Part shown: piece after piece, positions 44,052 to 54,835 of the stretch
Layout: each line of letters opens with the position of its first letter
How positions within the stretch are numbered: the first letter of the stretch is position 1
DNA from: Ornithodoros turicata
Taxonomy: Eukaryota > Arthropoda > Arachnida > Ixodida > Argasidae
Reading direction: 5' to 3'
Length of the DNA stretch: 64,000 nucleotides
NCBI RefSeq assembly: GCF_037126465.1
Contig: NC_088204.1
Location: 22,388,804-22,452,803, forward strand
Notes under the pieces: generated by a model
Seen by the model: only the letters and a program-made list of their open reading frames with translations
The model's database searches: none
Told to the model about the DNA's origin: nothing
Made by a program: the position numbers and the translations under genes

Positions 44052-44811
44052 CGGTGCCCTGTATTAAAAGGGAGTCTGGCCATTAATGGGACCTGCATAT
44101 ACCTGAGGTTCCACCCACTTTTTGAGGTACCTAGCCAATCACAGTTCGAAATACAGTTCCCTATTATTGCGGGCCATCCAGTACATATAGCTCACAATTA
44201 TTTACTGGGTGCCACCATCTTGGAGAAACTCGATTGATTTGGATTGAAACGGAGAGAGGCATGTTGGGAAAGCTCAGAATTGCAGAAATGGTTGCTGGCA
44301 GAAGTGATTGGCCAGGAGAGCGGTAGAACCGATTCGTCGTAGCGGACGGCTGCCAGTATAAACCTTTAAATCACGTAACGTAAGTAGATTGATTCGATAA
44401 TGCGTAAAGATGCATGTATAAATAAAATTCAATTATATAAAGCAAAATCTTACGCATCAGAGGCGTCTTTCTTGCTATTTTCTTGGGATAGCTGTCTTAA
44501 CTAGGAAGAAACATCACATTCTCGCGTAGATAATGATGGCGGAGCGAAAGTTGAAGCTACTTTTGAAAATGCGTACATGAGGATATATACTCACAGCATG
44601 AAATTAAAGTAGTCTGTGAACATTTTTTGTCACGAAATCACCGCTTCGCCATTTCAAGCACCACCCCCCATTTTTGAGAAATTTTGGTGTCATGGTGGGG
44701 TCCCCATGGAAAACGGCAACCAACGAAAGGCGCCGAAGTTTGACTGACAGGTCGAGCCTCTTTTTTAGGCTCCTCCTAATGGCCACACTCCCTTTTTGAT
44801 ACACGGCACTA
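44052..44811. mobile_element. hAT MITE inserted in the LINE, exact 8-bp target duplication
   Basis: GTTACGGC occurs on both sides (44044-44051 and 44812-44819). The inverted ends read CGGTGCCCTGTATTAAAA, then GGGAGTCTGGCCATT on the left, and TAGTGCCGTGTATCAAAAA, then GGGAGTGTGGCCATT from the right. Removing the element rejoins the LINE C-terminal coding region. No transposase frame is present in 760 bp. The GGGAG-NTGGCCATT core resembles the MITE at 52787-53261. Confidence 0.9.
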
Positions 44812-44970
44812 GTTACGGCGAATAAATCCAAGCTTCCTGTTGGTGTCATTAACGATCGAGATAAGACTTGTACAAGTTAGATTTGGTTATCGATGAATTA
44901 CCTAACCTATAGTTGTGGATGTAGGACTGCTTGGAACGAGTAAAGAAGTCGTGTGAATATTTAGATATAC

Positions 44971-45080
44971 CCTCCCCCCTGTCCGCCACTCCTTCCTGCT
45001 GTCCTCTCTCCACCTGTCCACGTCTGTACGCCTCTCATAGCCACAGTTGCTTCGCGGCCCTAACGTTGAATAAAATAATA
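44971..45080 (+). mobile_element. SINE 3' fragment, AATAAA-tail type, inside the LINE
   Basis: GTCCGCCACTCCTTCCTGCT, CTGTCCACGTCTGTACGCC, CCACAGTTGCTTCGCGGC and GTTGAATAAAATAATATAAG match the tail of 25476-25690 and 26199-26440. It lies in the opposite orientation to the LINE it interrupts. Confidence 0.8.
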
Positions 45081-45632
45081 TAAGTAAAAATTAACTATAT
45101 TAAGGGATAGTAACCATGTGAGAATACCATGAGCAAAAAGTATCAAGGTCATGTTGAAATCCGAGTTAGTCAGCATCAGAAGAAATAGAATGATATACCA
45201 CGCAGTCATCAGCGAAGAGGCGGACGGAAAAGACAGAGTGGGGTAGATCGTTGATAAAAATTAGAAAGAGAAGAGAGGTACACACCCCCGCGGTACTTCA
45301 GACAGAACAGGAAGAAACGACGAAGTGTGACCATTAGCCACAGCTGCTTGTGAGCGGCTTAAATAAGTTTTAATCCAGGCCAAGATTTGAGGACGCAGGT
45401 TAAGAAGAGACAATTTGTAAAGAAGGCAGGAGTGACTGACTGTGTCAGAAGCTTTCGAAGAGTACCGAAAAGTACATTTCGACATATATAGCTTTCTAGC
45501 GCTTAATGAGATTAGAATTATTGTTTGATGTGTCCCTATGTTATGAGTACTTCGAAAGTAAAGAAGCAGGAAATGAGATTATTTGTCATCTTCTCTGCGG
45601 TACATGAAAGTTTGCAGAAGGCCCAAGTCAAG

Positions 45633-45652
45633 AACACACACACACACACACA
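45633..45652. repeat. (CA)n microsatellite
   Basis: Ten AC dinucleotides lie at the 3' edge of the minus-strand LINE tail 45653-46070. Confidence 0.85.
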
Positions 45653-46070
45653 AATAGAGATACGATGATGAGATGGGGCTGATGCCGACCAGCAGGCTGG
45701 GCGCTGCCCCAGTGCCACTTGTACGTGATGAGAGATGATGATGGATATGATAAGGGGTCCGGTAATCAAAGCAGGGTGGAGAGGCCTGTTGATGACAAGA
45801 AGTCCCAAAGGTGACGCAGACCTTGGCGTGTATGAGCTGGACTGGACCATGGGCCCAGCACCTTGCCTATGGTAAATGGGCGATGATCGATCGCATGCTG
45901 CAAGGTCGCACGCTCCCGCTGGTAGTCCGGGCAGTCCATAAGTAGGTGGTGCAGGTCTGCACGCACACTGCATGGTGCACAAAGGTCCGAGGGCGCACGG
46001 CCAAGACGCTGCCTCATAACTGGTGTAAATGCAACATTCAGCCGCATGCGGTGAAGAAGCTAACCACATT
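45653..46070 (-). mobile_element. LINE 3' end with zinc-knuckle region
   Basis: The minus-strand frame 46047-45766 reads MRLNVAFTPVMRQRLG, then APCSVRADLHHLLMDCPDYQ, and ends in LRHLWDFLSSTGL. This is the CX2C...HX4C C-terminal segment found after the reverse transcriptase and RNase H in I/R1/LOA-like LINEs. It is 5'-truncated just above 46047. A relative that has lost the knuckle itself lies at 60525-60850. Confidence 0.72.
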
Positions 46071-47756
46071 GAGCACTAGGAATCATTGATATCTAGTTAT
46101 CTACCAGCCAAAACCTCTTTCACGCAAATTTAACAATTACTCGTCGCGTTGTACAATTTTAAAGATGTATTGGGTATCCCATAGAGGCCGAGGCAAGTCG
46201 CGCCTCATCGAATCTGGTTTTCACGAAACGAACAGGCCTTGTTCGTGCATGCGCTACGAACGCAAGCCCCAGACTAGAACCGGACCAACTGGTCATCTGG
46301 CCAATGACATCAGCACTGTAGGAGAGCCAGCGCAAGCGGGAGCGGGGTAGGAACCAAAGGGTAACTAGCAAGGGAAGTAGGGAACACTAATTGTGCTTGA
46401 CCTGCTATAGGGCGGCGGGCCACGAGATACCACGCTACATACCGTAATATCCACCGTATAGCTTGCGCTATGACCCTACGTAAAAGTGGTGCAACAACAA
46501 CAAAAAAAAGTTGAAAAAGTTCTAACAGAATTGAATTAAACTGCGAAAAGCAGGAAAGCGAAGACATATCCGCATGCATGAGCCGTTGCATAGCAGCTTG
46601 TGTTACATCTTTTGCTAAAAGATGCTGAAAGATTTATCGGACGTAAGATTCCTTTAGTCCGTAGTATACGGTGGAATCCGTTAAGTGTACCTTAGATACC
46701 CCACAAGGTACGAACTATTCATAAGGGGGGAGGGAGGGGGGGGGGAAGGAGCGTCATGAAGAGAAGGAACACGAATATTTTGATGCGTAACTCAGAGTTC
46801 TATGCTTATTACGTAGAGCATGCGAACTATTCGAAGGAAAAAAATAAGAGAACAAATAACATATTGTCACGAAAAATGACTGCAAATACCTGTTTGTAAT
46901 TGCAGGCACAGATGTAGGGTTTGGTAATAGTTTTCGCATACCATAATGGCTGCGTCGAAATTAGAGAAGTCCGTTAGCAGAATGAGCACTGCTTCGAGTG
47001 AGACCTGCCCGACGAGCTTAATGGACCTGACTTATTGATTTCCCATCGGCACCGCAGTTCAGACTGCAGCGGGATTACCGAGACATGCGGAAAGTGCATA
47101 TCTTGGAATACACTTATCGACAGAGATGGCTGGATCCAGGAGTGCCCTATAGAGAAACCTGCAGCGACTTCAGCTTCATGCCCGAGCAAGTCGCACAGCG
47201 CGCTGCAATGGCTTCCGAGCCAGCGCGAAATCATATTGCACAAACGAGTTCGTAACTGCGCGTAACGCATGCTGTTGTTGTTCGTGAAACTAGGCCATGA
47301 TTGCATTCTCTGCACCAGTTCAAGCAAATGTTGTTAACATTTCCCTGAGGCTGGGGAGGTAGGTCCAAAGAAGAGACACAAGCGGACGAGACGAGACGCG
47401 TACACCAACAAGCTCATACAGCAGCTGGCTTGCATTTTGTTCTTGCGTTTAGTTCTGAAGAAATTCACGACTAGCCAGCACCACTCGCTGGATAGGAGGT
47501 ACAACAAGAGAGCTATGAGAGCGCCACCTAGATACAGAAAGGCTGCTTGATGCCTCGTATTCTTCACACGTCAACGTATAAAATCAGGATGGCAGCATAT
47601 CGCCGCAGACACAATTTCAAACACTTTGGCTACCTGTGGCTACACGTGGATGTTCGTGTGGCTCATAGCGGCTGGTCTCCATAGCAATACGGCCGCCGAA
47701 GCGCGGTTGTGATAGGCCAGCTATTAGCTGTTACGTCACGTCGTTCAAGAGCCCAG
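46071..47756. other. No gene recognised
   Basis: A G run lies at 46738-46745. The 117-codon minus-strand frame at 46974-47327 is open with balanced composition but has no domain that I recognise and no obvious splice sites. Confidence 0.4.
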
Positions 47757-47806
47757 GCTGTCTGTGAGACCGACAACGGCGAGCTCTGTCATTAGCACCA
47801 CCACCA
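47757..47806 (+). mobile_element. SINE tail fragment, CAC-tail type
   Basis: GCTGTCTGTGAGACCGACAA, CGGCGAGCTCTGTC and CACCACCACCACG match the 3' end of 2401-2660. Confidence 0.65.
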
Positions 47807-48394
47807 CGCTTTGTTTTTTCCCGTACGTGGAAATCTACTCCGATTGCCTCCTTACCAGGCTTTGTTTCTAGGTGGTGTTGGGCATGTCGGGCAGATGATA
47901 ATGCGTGGTGGTTTGTAAACTTTGTGGAAACAGGACGTGAAATGAAAGACAGGCACTTCAAAACGAAACTGAACAGAACAATGGCGCCGTCTACAGACGC
48001 TGAGGTCGCTGTGCTCGTTCATTAGTTTTTTTGGAGGCAATCGCAGAGCGCTAGTGTTGGAGTTGCAGTTGAACGGTGTGAAAGGCGCGCTGTTCGCTCC
48101 CGGCACCGCGGTAGCGGAACTCTGCTGATCTATTGCAGCGAGTGCATCTAAATCGAAGAGACCAAATGAGGCATTCACTTTGCGAACAAAACGTGCAGTA
48201 AAACTGGAACTCGCACTTCCTTCTTCTTCCAGTTTAACATACGCGTTAATTCCAATTAATTTTTATCATTCTCTGCGTTGCTTCCCGTTGCGGCAAGGTC
48301 ACGATAGAGGCTAATCTAACTTAATCACCGCACCTTCAAAAGACAATGGAATAGAAGTCAGCCTTGATGCCGGCCAGCAATCCGATATCATCGG
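47807..48394. other. No gene recognised
   Basis: Short frames only. Confidence 0.4.
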
Positions 48395-48650
48395 CATATC
48401 CACCTTTCCGTGTATGTACGTGGGAAGTGGAGTGTTGGAACCCCACACACGGCTGTGCTGTCAGAAGTTTTCCTTGGACATTCTGGGAGGCGCTCCAGAG
48501 AGACATGTCGCCGCGGTGTCTCTCCCTGAAGTTGGCCGTGGACGCATACCAACCCTTCTTCAACCACTCCTTTCTGCGGTCCACTCTCCTTGTGTCCACG
48601 TTTGTAAACCGATCGTAGTAATAGTCTCTTTGCGAATATGAAATAATATT
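48395..48650 (+). mobile_element. tRNA-derived SINE, AATAAA-tail type, diverged
   Basis: A degenerate B box (TGTTGGAACCCC) is followed by GGCTGTGCTGTCAGAAGTTT, a variant body (GACATGTCGCCGCGGTGTCTC, GAAGTTGGCCGTGGACGC) and the tail CCACTCCTTTCTGCGGTCCA, TGTCCACGTTTGTAAACC. The final CAGTTGCTTCGCGGC block has decayed to AGTCTCTTTGCGAATATG, followed by AAATAATATTG. It is an old copy. Confidence 0.7.
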
Positions 48651-48710
48651 GAAATAATCAATCGAGGACCTGCCTGGATACAGTACGTTCCCTTGTATCA
48701 CACAGAAACA

Positions 48711-48765
48711 CCTAACCTAATTACGCGACCTAACCTAACGTAACCTAACCTAGCCTAACTTGACC
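48711..48765. repeat. Interstitial telomere-like (CCTAA)n tract
   Basis: Units of CCTAA (complement TTAGG, the ancestral arthropod telomere repeat) recur about eight times with variants such as CGTAA, CCTAG and CTTGA, in a 5-bp register over most of the tract. It directly precedes the palindromic MITE at 48768. Confidence 0.75.
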
Positions 48766-48767
48766 TA

Positions 48768-49004
48768 CACTGTTAAAACAGAACTTCACCACATAGCACG
48801 CTCCTAGCCAACCATCATACCGAATGATATCATTCCGTGTCATGATTTGTTCAAAACAGGGGGGAGGCGCCTATCTGGGACAAGATAATCTGTCCCAGAT
48901 AGGCGCCTCCTCCCATTTTCAACAAATCAGTGCACAGAATGATATCATTCGGAATGATGGTTGGCTAGGAGCGTGCTGTGTGGTGAAGTTCTGTTTTAAC
49001 AGTG
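48768..49004. mobile_element. Palindromic TA-type MITE, complete copy
   Basis: It starts CACTGTTAAAACAGAACTTC and ends with the inverse CTGTTTTAACAGTG. Nearly the whole 237 bp is one palindrome with its centre at the inverted CTATCTGGGACA / TGTCCCAGATAG. TA flanks both ends (48766-48767 and 49005-49006), as expected for a Tc1/mariner-type target. There is no coding capacity. Other copies: 61723-61954 (nearly complete) and right halves at 75-130, 56983-57083 and 58600-58697. Confidence 0.92.
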
Positions 49005-51538
49005 TAATAACGCGATCTGGGCTGTGGCGCAGTGCGCCAAGTGATACCGTCACCGCCTCTCATTGGATCAACGACAGCAAGAACAATAAATACACGTATA
49101 CCGATGAGGGATGAGAAGATTCCGATTTGAGCAGCTAGCGCAGGGCGGACGCCTTTTTGTGTCGATTCACATACATTTAAGCTAATACAAAAATGCGTAC
49201 GACACTCATTTTGGTCAAATCATGACAGAAAACGACATCCATTTTGAAGGACCACTTACCAGGAGCGCATTATGCAAACTTACGAGCAACATTGTGTCGA
49301 TGTCACCGCCAGTTGCGCATTGCTCGTCAAGTACGGCGGCAGAACTACATTGCATGCGCATAACACCGGGTCTAAAACAATAGACGTCGGCTACGTGTCG
49401 GCTGCATAATCGTCATGAGCAGCAAGTCAGTGGGGAACATAGATATCACTGTGACTTGCAAAGTTGGGAATTATTTCCCACCAGACATCGCACCGAGCCG
49501 TTTTACCGTAGGCTGCCTCAATACTATAGCTCCCTCTGCAAAGGGTGAAGACAACCGCGCCGTCGCCGCGTTTCTACAAATGGCTGGCCTGTAGAGGGAT
49601 GTAAATATTTATTTATTTTGAAATACTACTGGCTTCCTCCTGATAGCCTAAGTAGGAATGGGAAAAGACAACAAAACCGAACAATGACAGAATTGTACAT
49701 CTATACCAACTGCCCTGACAGCAACGACAGAAACTGATATATTTTAAATATGTTATGGGTCGTGAATTCACAGACGCTTCGGCATCAGCAAGCACAGTCC
49801 TTCTTCAACGACTGTTTTCCAAGACCTCCTCGCAGGGATTGTTTAAAAGACCGAACGAGCCCCTCCCGAAAATCTCCCCGTAATGCTGCACTCTCTGGGA
49901 TCAACCTCCAGCTGGCTCAGTTGGTACGAGGACATATGTCCATGGAAACACGCGGCTCTGTCTTGTTCTGCTACATGCAAATCTACTGCAGGCACGTTTT
50001 TTTTTAAACTATTACCTGGTTTTTGAAATTCTAACACACACACGAAAAGCCAAGCTGCAAAACCACTACCCAAGAGTATAGTCCTGTAGATCACAATATA
50101 CCGCCCAAGACTCATCTCGCCACTCACCGAGATCTCCCATAGTGCTTTCGAAACGCACGTATCCGCCCTGAAATACGAGGACATCCGATGGAACGAAGAC
50201 TGAATCCACCGATAAAGGGCCCTTCAAGTCAATTCGAAACAAAGAAATCGTTCAACAGCGCTCAAGTACACCTTGGACGCTTTAAGCCCGCCTCTTAGAC
50301 AGAGCGACGTGCTTCTGGGAAACTAAAACGTTGAGACAAAGTGATATTGCCGGAGATAAACTGCATTACGGAAGCGGACGCTTTTGTTTCGTGAAACTCC
50401 CCAATATCGTCGCTCCAGACGATCGTTGTTGATAAGCAGCACATTACTGGTCCTCTATATACGAGTGGGACTGTTGCTTGCACGACAGGCAATGCGTTCG
50501 AACTTGTATACTGATGAGGTTGAAACCACCTTAAATGCTTCTTACGAGGATTCTTGTCGCAAGAGGACACTGGGTGCCTCTTTTTCTTCTAGATATTGAT
50601 TCAAATAACCGTACAGCCTCTTGGCCCTGCTCCTCTGAAACATCCTTGAGTTCATACATGTTTGAGTGTGCTTACGAATAGGGCGAAAATAGGCGTGTCC
50701 TTAAAAGTGGTTTTCTTGAGCTTTCATGGCAAACATGTTTGTCTTCATGAAGACGTCACAAAAGTGCCATAGAAGATCCATAATTCACTTCGACACAATT
50801 TTTTCAGGAGTCAGCTAGCAATGTTCAACTGAGGAGTCAGCTGACAAGAAAAAGTTTTTAGGGGGCTCTCTAGAATAAAGAGGCCAACGAGATTTTTTTT
50901 GCGTATGATTTACTTTCGTGACGTTAATTTTGTTAATGGGTTGATGACTTTGACTGTAAGTTGCTGTATTGGTTGGCAGTTTTGAAACAGGAGATGAACC
51001 TGTAGAGCGTGTTTGGGCGTTCAGTGGAAACTGGTACCAGACGTTCGAGGTTGCTCTGCAGGTTCTCTGCCTCAATGCTCTCAAACGCTCTATGCTGCGT
51101 AATGCCAAAACGTTACACAAGATACCTTAAGTGTCAGCCCCGCAGGCAAATGGAAAACAGTGAACTCTACGTGAAAAAAAAAAAAAAAGAAATATGAACG
51201 GTAAGGACAGTGTCGGGGACGCATCCGCTACGTAGAATACGCCTGTGCGGTTTGTGTGCGGCGATTTTGACGCCACACGCAGCAGCTATGCAAGGATCTC
51301 TCCAGTGCCCTGTTTACTCCACAGCACTCAATTCCCCCCCTCCCCTTGCCCTCAATTCCCCCCCTTGCCTTATTGTATCTGACATTTTGCTTTCTTCCTT
51401 TCAACGTCGATTTTACAACGTATTACATATTTTCATTGCAGGCGTTCACACTGTTGCGATGACACTGTTCAGTAAACATAGACATTTTACGGTTACAAGC
51501 CCGACGTTCTTGCACTATAGTATTACAGTAGCGTGACA
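49005..51538. other. No gene recognised with confidence
   Basis: A 59-codon frame at 49415-49594 is listed separately. T-rich and A-rich runs occur at 49998-50006, 50894-50901 and 51174-51189. The remaining frames show no domains. Confidence 0.4.
49415..49594 (+). other. Short open frame with coding-like composition, unidentified
   Basis: ATG at 49415 opens 59 codons: MSSKSVGNIDITVTCKVGNY, then FPPDIAPSRFTVGCLN, ending MAGL-stop. Codon third positions are mixed and the composition is protein-like, but the length is close to chance and I recognise no family. It could be a terminal exon or noise. Confidence 0.2.
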
Positions 51539-51542
51539 TTAA

Positions 51543-52295
51543 AGGGACTGCAAAGTGAATGGTAAACTTATAGAAACTGTGTGCTTTTCTGAGAGCTTGT
51601 AACTTGGACGCTTCATATACGTAATAGCTCTGCTGTGCATTGAGCATTTTTTTAACAATCGAATTTTAAACATTGCTGCTCCAACCGAAATTTGCGGATT
51701 CCAAGACGCAGCAACCCTGAGGCGACTCGCGCCATCTATTGAGAACGCAAGCAATTAGGCTAGCCAGCTAGCATGTCGCGATCAGTTGCAATGTGCGTTT
51801 CGTCGTCGAAGGTACACGGTTGGTGCATCCCGGAACACTGCAACGTAAACCGGACATCTATTGAAAACGTTAGGATGCGAGATTTTGCACACAGCAGCGA
51901 TACCAGAGCGTTTTTCAACATCTTTACCACGGTACCGTGGGTAATGGCTGAGGAGCAGACGACACCCAGACGCGGAGAAAAAAAAAAGCAGCTTAAACCG
52001 AACTGCTCTAGAGTAGCTGTTATTCTTCAAAAGAGGTCAAATAGTGACTAGTATAAACTGTCTGAAATGCGTTAGTGGTACTTCAATATCACGTGGTACG
52101 TGTCCGCCAATCCGGAGCGGCCGCCGGCGTTCCCCGTGAATGACGTCTGTGGACGCTGCGATCGCGAAATTATCCGCCATTGAAAATCGTTATGAAAAAT
52201 ATTGAGACGGGAGGTCTTGTATGTTTCATCACAAGGCCACGCTCTACCTAGTGCTAAATAAAAAGATGGTGGTCGCACTTCACTTTACAATTTCT
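51543..52295. mobile_element. TTAA-flanked MITE (piggyBac-like)
   Basis: AGGGACTGCAAAGTGAATG (left) and AGAAATTGTAAAGTGAAGTG (inverse of the right end) lie inside TTAA at 51539-51542 and 52296-52299. It is 753 bp. Internal frames of 70-92 codons have no recognisable transposase motif. Confidence 0.72.
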
Positions 52296-52324
52296 TTAAG
52301 AAGGATGACGAGTAACGTACGGTG

Positions 52325-53480
52325 CAATATGCCGGGTGTTGAAAATCCAGCAGGAAAATCCAGCTGAATAATGCAGAAACGACTGGTACGATCGATGAAC
52401 GTTCTGTTTGCGAACAGCTTTGAGACATCTGCCTTGAGCTGACCAATGAGTGGTTCATTGTGATAGACTTATTATTTAAATAAAAATCCGAAATTTTCGG
52501 CATTGTGCCGCAGCGATCAGGACCTCCAGCGAAAAATATTCCAGAAAAATAACCCACGTTGATCGAGTAATTAATTGGTTTTGCTGTACATATTTCTCGC
52601 ACGGTGTATGTGCAGCAATGCGCTCTTTCGCTGAGCCATCCCGTTCTCAATGGACCTTTTTCAAATACGCTTTGTATCCTAGCGGCCCTCCAGGGAACCA
52701 CCCTCGGCGCGCGCCGAAACAAACCCAGGTGGGTAGCACAAAGGACGAAAACCGGTCTTGGAGTGGGACCGACGAGTTCGCGCCTCCAGAGCCATTTATA
52801 GGGAGAGTTTGGCCATTCTCTGATCTTTTGCCGCCTCGTGGGTGGAGCCTATTTTGACGTCAGAGTCGTCGTTGCGCCGCCCAAAGAGACTGAATCCAAG
52901 CAGAATCCGCTTATCAGCCACCTGATGCGCGCCATATTGATGCTGTCCGTCAGCTTTGTTGTTGCAATGAATGCAATCTACAGGAATAACCGGCTTATGA
53001 CCCACAGCCGCCTCCGATAAGAGGGGTTTTGTTGCCAAACTGAAAGAGTTCAAGGACGAAGGGCTTTCGAAGGACAATGTACGCACGTGTCTTCCCTCCT
53101 TGCATGGTAAACAACGATCAGCATCAATATGACGTCGGCGGCCGGCTGACAACGGGACAACAATAGAGCACGGCGAGGGAGGTAGCTTAGCCGTGACGTC
53201 GCATGACGCGGTTCAAGTTAGGCTCCTCCTAATGGCCAAACTCTCCCTATAAACGGCTCTGCGCGCCTCCCCTTTCCAGCGCCATCTATTGAACACGAAG
53301 AGAACTTTGTCTGGCGCACCGGTTCTGGTCATCGTCGCCGCACCGCATGCGCATAAGCACTTGTGAAGAAGGTCCATTGCGTGTTCATCTGCCTGGTTCA
53401 CACACGGAGCTGACGGAAGATAAGAAACAGAGGTTCAGGAGATGCTCCGGTGTTCCTTCTCTACCTAACTGGTGCATAGC
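52325..53480. mobile_element. Decayed relative of the foldback element at 56541-57627, split by a hAT MITE
   Basis: 52500-52650 matches the left arm of 56541-57627 (GACCTCCAGCGAAAAATATT, CGAGTAATTAATTGGTTTTG, GCAGCAATGCGCTCTTT). After the hAT MITE, 53360-53460 matches further inner sequence (GTTCATCTGCCTGGTTCACA, CACGG-GCTGACGGAAGATAAG, GGTGTTCCTTC). The boundaries are approximate and the terminal CAGGGTG end is eroded. Confidence 0.6.
52787..53261. mobile_element. hAT MITE, exact 8-bp target duplication
   Basis: CGCGCCTC flanks both sides (52779-52786 and 53262-53269). The inverted ends read CAGAGCCATTTATAGGGAGA, then GTTTGGCCATT from the left, and CAGAGCCGTTTATAGGGAGA, then GTTTGGCCATT from the right: one difference in 31 bp. 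It is 475 bp with no transposase. The CAG-A-CC end and 8-bp duplication are hAT features. Confidence 0.94.
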
Positions 53481-54019
53481 GCCCGCGGTCCATTGGTCAT
53501 CATAGCGGTCAAAGAACGCTATCTCGCCTATCCAACGACAGCTGCGAGCATTATGTGCCGGACGGGCAGAGAAGGAAAAGGCGTATTTAAGCGTCTCCTT
53601 CTGCTGTTTCTAACATTCCGTCACCCTCGTATCTGCACCAGAAGGATGAACACGCAAATGACATTTTTCAGCAATTATAATTAATTTCAAATGCACAACA
53701 ACCTAAAGCGAGATAACTCCTTTGCGTAAATTTGCGCAGTCTATCGATAAACATCGACACGTTTTCGGGATGGGCCTGGCCTACTTCGAAAGCAATCAAC
53801 GAGAATTAATTCGGATATTTTTGTCGGCAACTGGAAAGTGAACAGGTCTTCTAGTTTACCACAAGTGTCGAGGACATTTCCCATGGAAGACGCCACGGAA
53901 TTGGAAGACGCCACCAAGTGATCGAGCGATCAGACGTCGGGAAAGGCGACACATGCATCTCACATTTATTTATACACGCCAGGAAGTTAATCAAATAACT
54001 AATACTATAATTCCATATA
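53481..54019. other. No gene recognised
   Basis: 53580-53680 carries another stretch similar to the foldback elements (GTCACCCTCGT, GGATGAACACGCAAATGAC). Otherwise nothing. Confidence 0.4.
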
Positions 54020-54627
54020 CGAGGGGCGTTCAAGTCAAACCTGGATTTTTCATTTTTCGCAAAAGTAAAATGAACTTACAGGCGAGAAATTAGTTTTATT
54101 TTTCTACGTAATCTCCAGCTGCACTAATGCACTTGTCCCAGCGTTTCACGAGGGCTTGGATGCCACCAGCGTAGAAATCCTTACCGGCGCATAGCAGCCA
54201 TGGTCGGACCGCATTCTTGACCTCGTCGTCGCAGCTGGGCTCCCAAGGAACGCCTTCAGTGGCTCGAAGAGATGGAAATCGCTGGGGGCGAGGTCTGGAC
54301 TGTAAGGGGGATGTGGCAGCAACTCCCAGCCAAGTTCCTGTAAGGTGCGTGTCGTGAGATGTGCGGTATGCGGGCGTGCATTGTCCTGTAGGAGGAGGAC
54401 TCCTTTGGTGATGAGGCCCGGACGATTTTGCTTCAGCGCCTTATGCACACTCCTGAGAATCTGGCAGTAATATGCACTATTGATCGCACTATATGCACTA
54501 TTGATATCGAGACATGTTATCCGTCGGTTCTTGAGGATCAGGCACTCCACAAGCTGGATGTTCTCAGGAACTCTGACACTGGGCTTTGAGCCGCCCGGGC
54601 CGGGGTCGTCCTGCACTGATGTACAGG
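54020..54627 (-). mobile_element. mariner fragment, 3' half
   Basis: The end CGAGGGGCGTTCAAGTCAAA is preceded by TA (54018-54019). The minus-strand frame 54616-54146 encodes VRVPENIQLVECLILKNRRI, then VLLLQDNARPHTAHLTTRTL and HPPYSPDLAPSDFHLFEP. A 7-bp deletion near 54240 relative to the copy at 24193-25125 shifts the frame after KAFLG. The 5' inverted end is missing: similarity to the first copy stops abruptly at 54627. Between the N-terminal helix and the catalytic block the sequence differs from the first copy, so the two suffered independent deletions. Confidence 0.85.
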
Positions 54628-54835
54628 AAACTAAAGCTTACAGATTCATTGTTGTAAGGTAATTACCGATAATCTTTGTTCGTAGGTGAGTGCTGAACCT
54701 CGTCATGTCTGAATCATAAATTGTGTAATTCACACATGCGAGAATTAATATGCATTTTAATCATGGTGAATGTCGTAACAACGTCGTCGTACAACTGTAG
54801 GACGGACTTCGTCTTACTGCAATGTCATCTCAAGC
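54628..54835. other. No gene recognised
   Basis: Nothing identified. Confidence 0.4.

Larger units (their letters stand above)
43312..45490 (-). mobile_element. LINE without RNase H, broken by a hAT MITE and a SINE
   Basis: On the minus strand, 45485-45130 encodes SSKASDTVSHSCLLYKLSLL, then ILAWIKTYLSRSQAAVANGH, and after a frame shift FLIFINDLPHSVFSVRLFAD followed by DCVVYH (an FADD catalytic box). Below the insertions, 44050-43640 encodes AVKQPAYTTLIRPKLENAC, then RAARFISNIYSYPSS and LCLPDLQLRRKFSRLCLFHK, the typical LINE C-terminus. AATAAA lies at the 3' end near 43315-43325. The 5' portion is missing and several frame shifts are present. Confidence 0.8.

Noticed and set aside
46974..47327. 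117-codon minus-strand frame
   Set aside because: Balanced composition but no homologous domain recognised and no splice sites at its ends.
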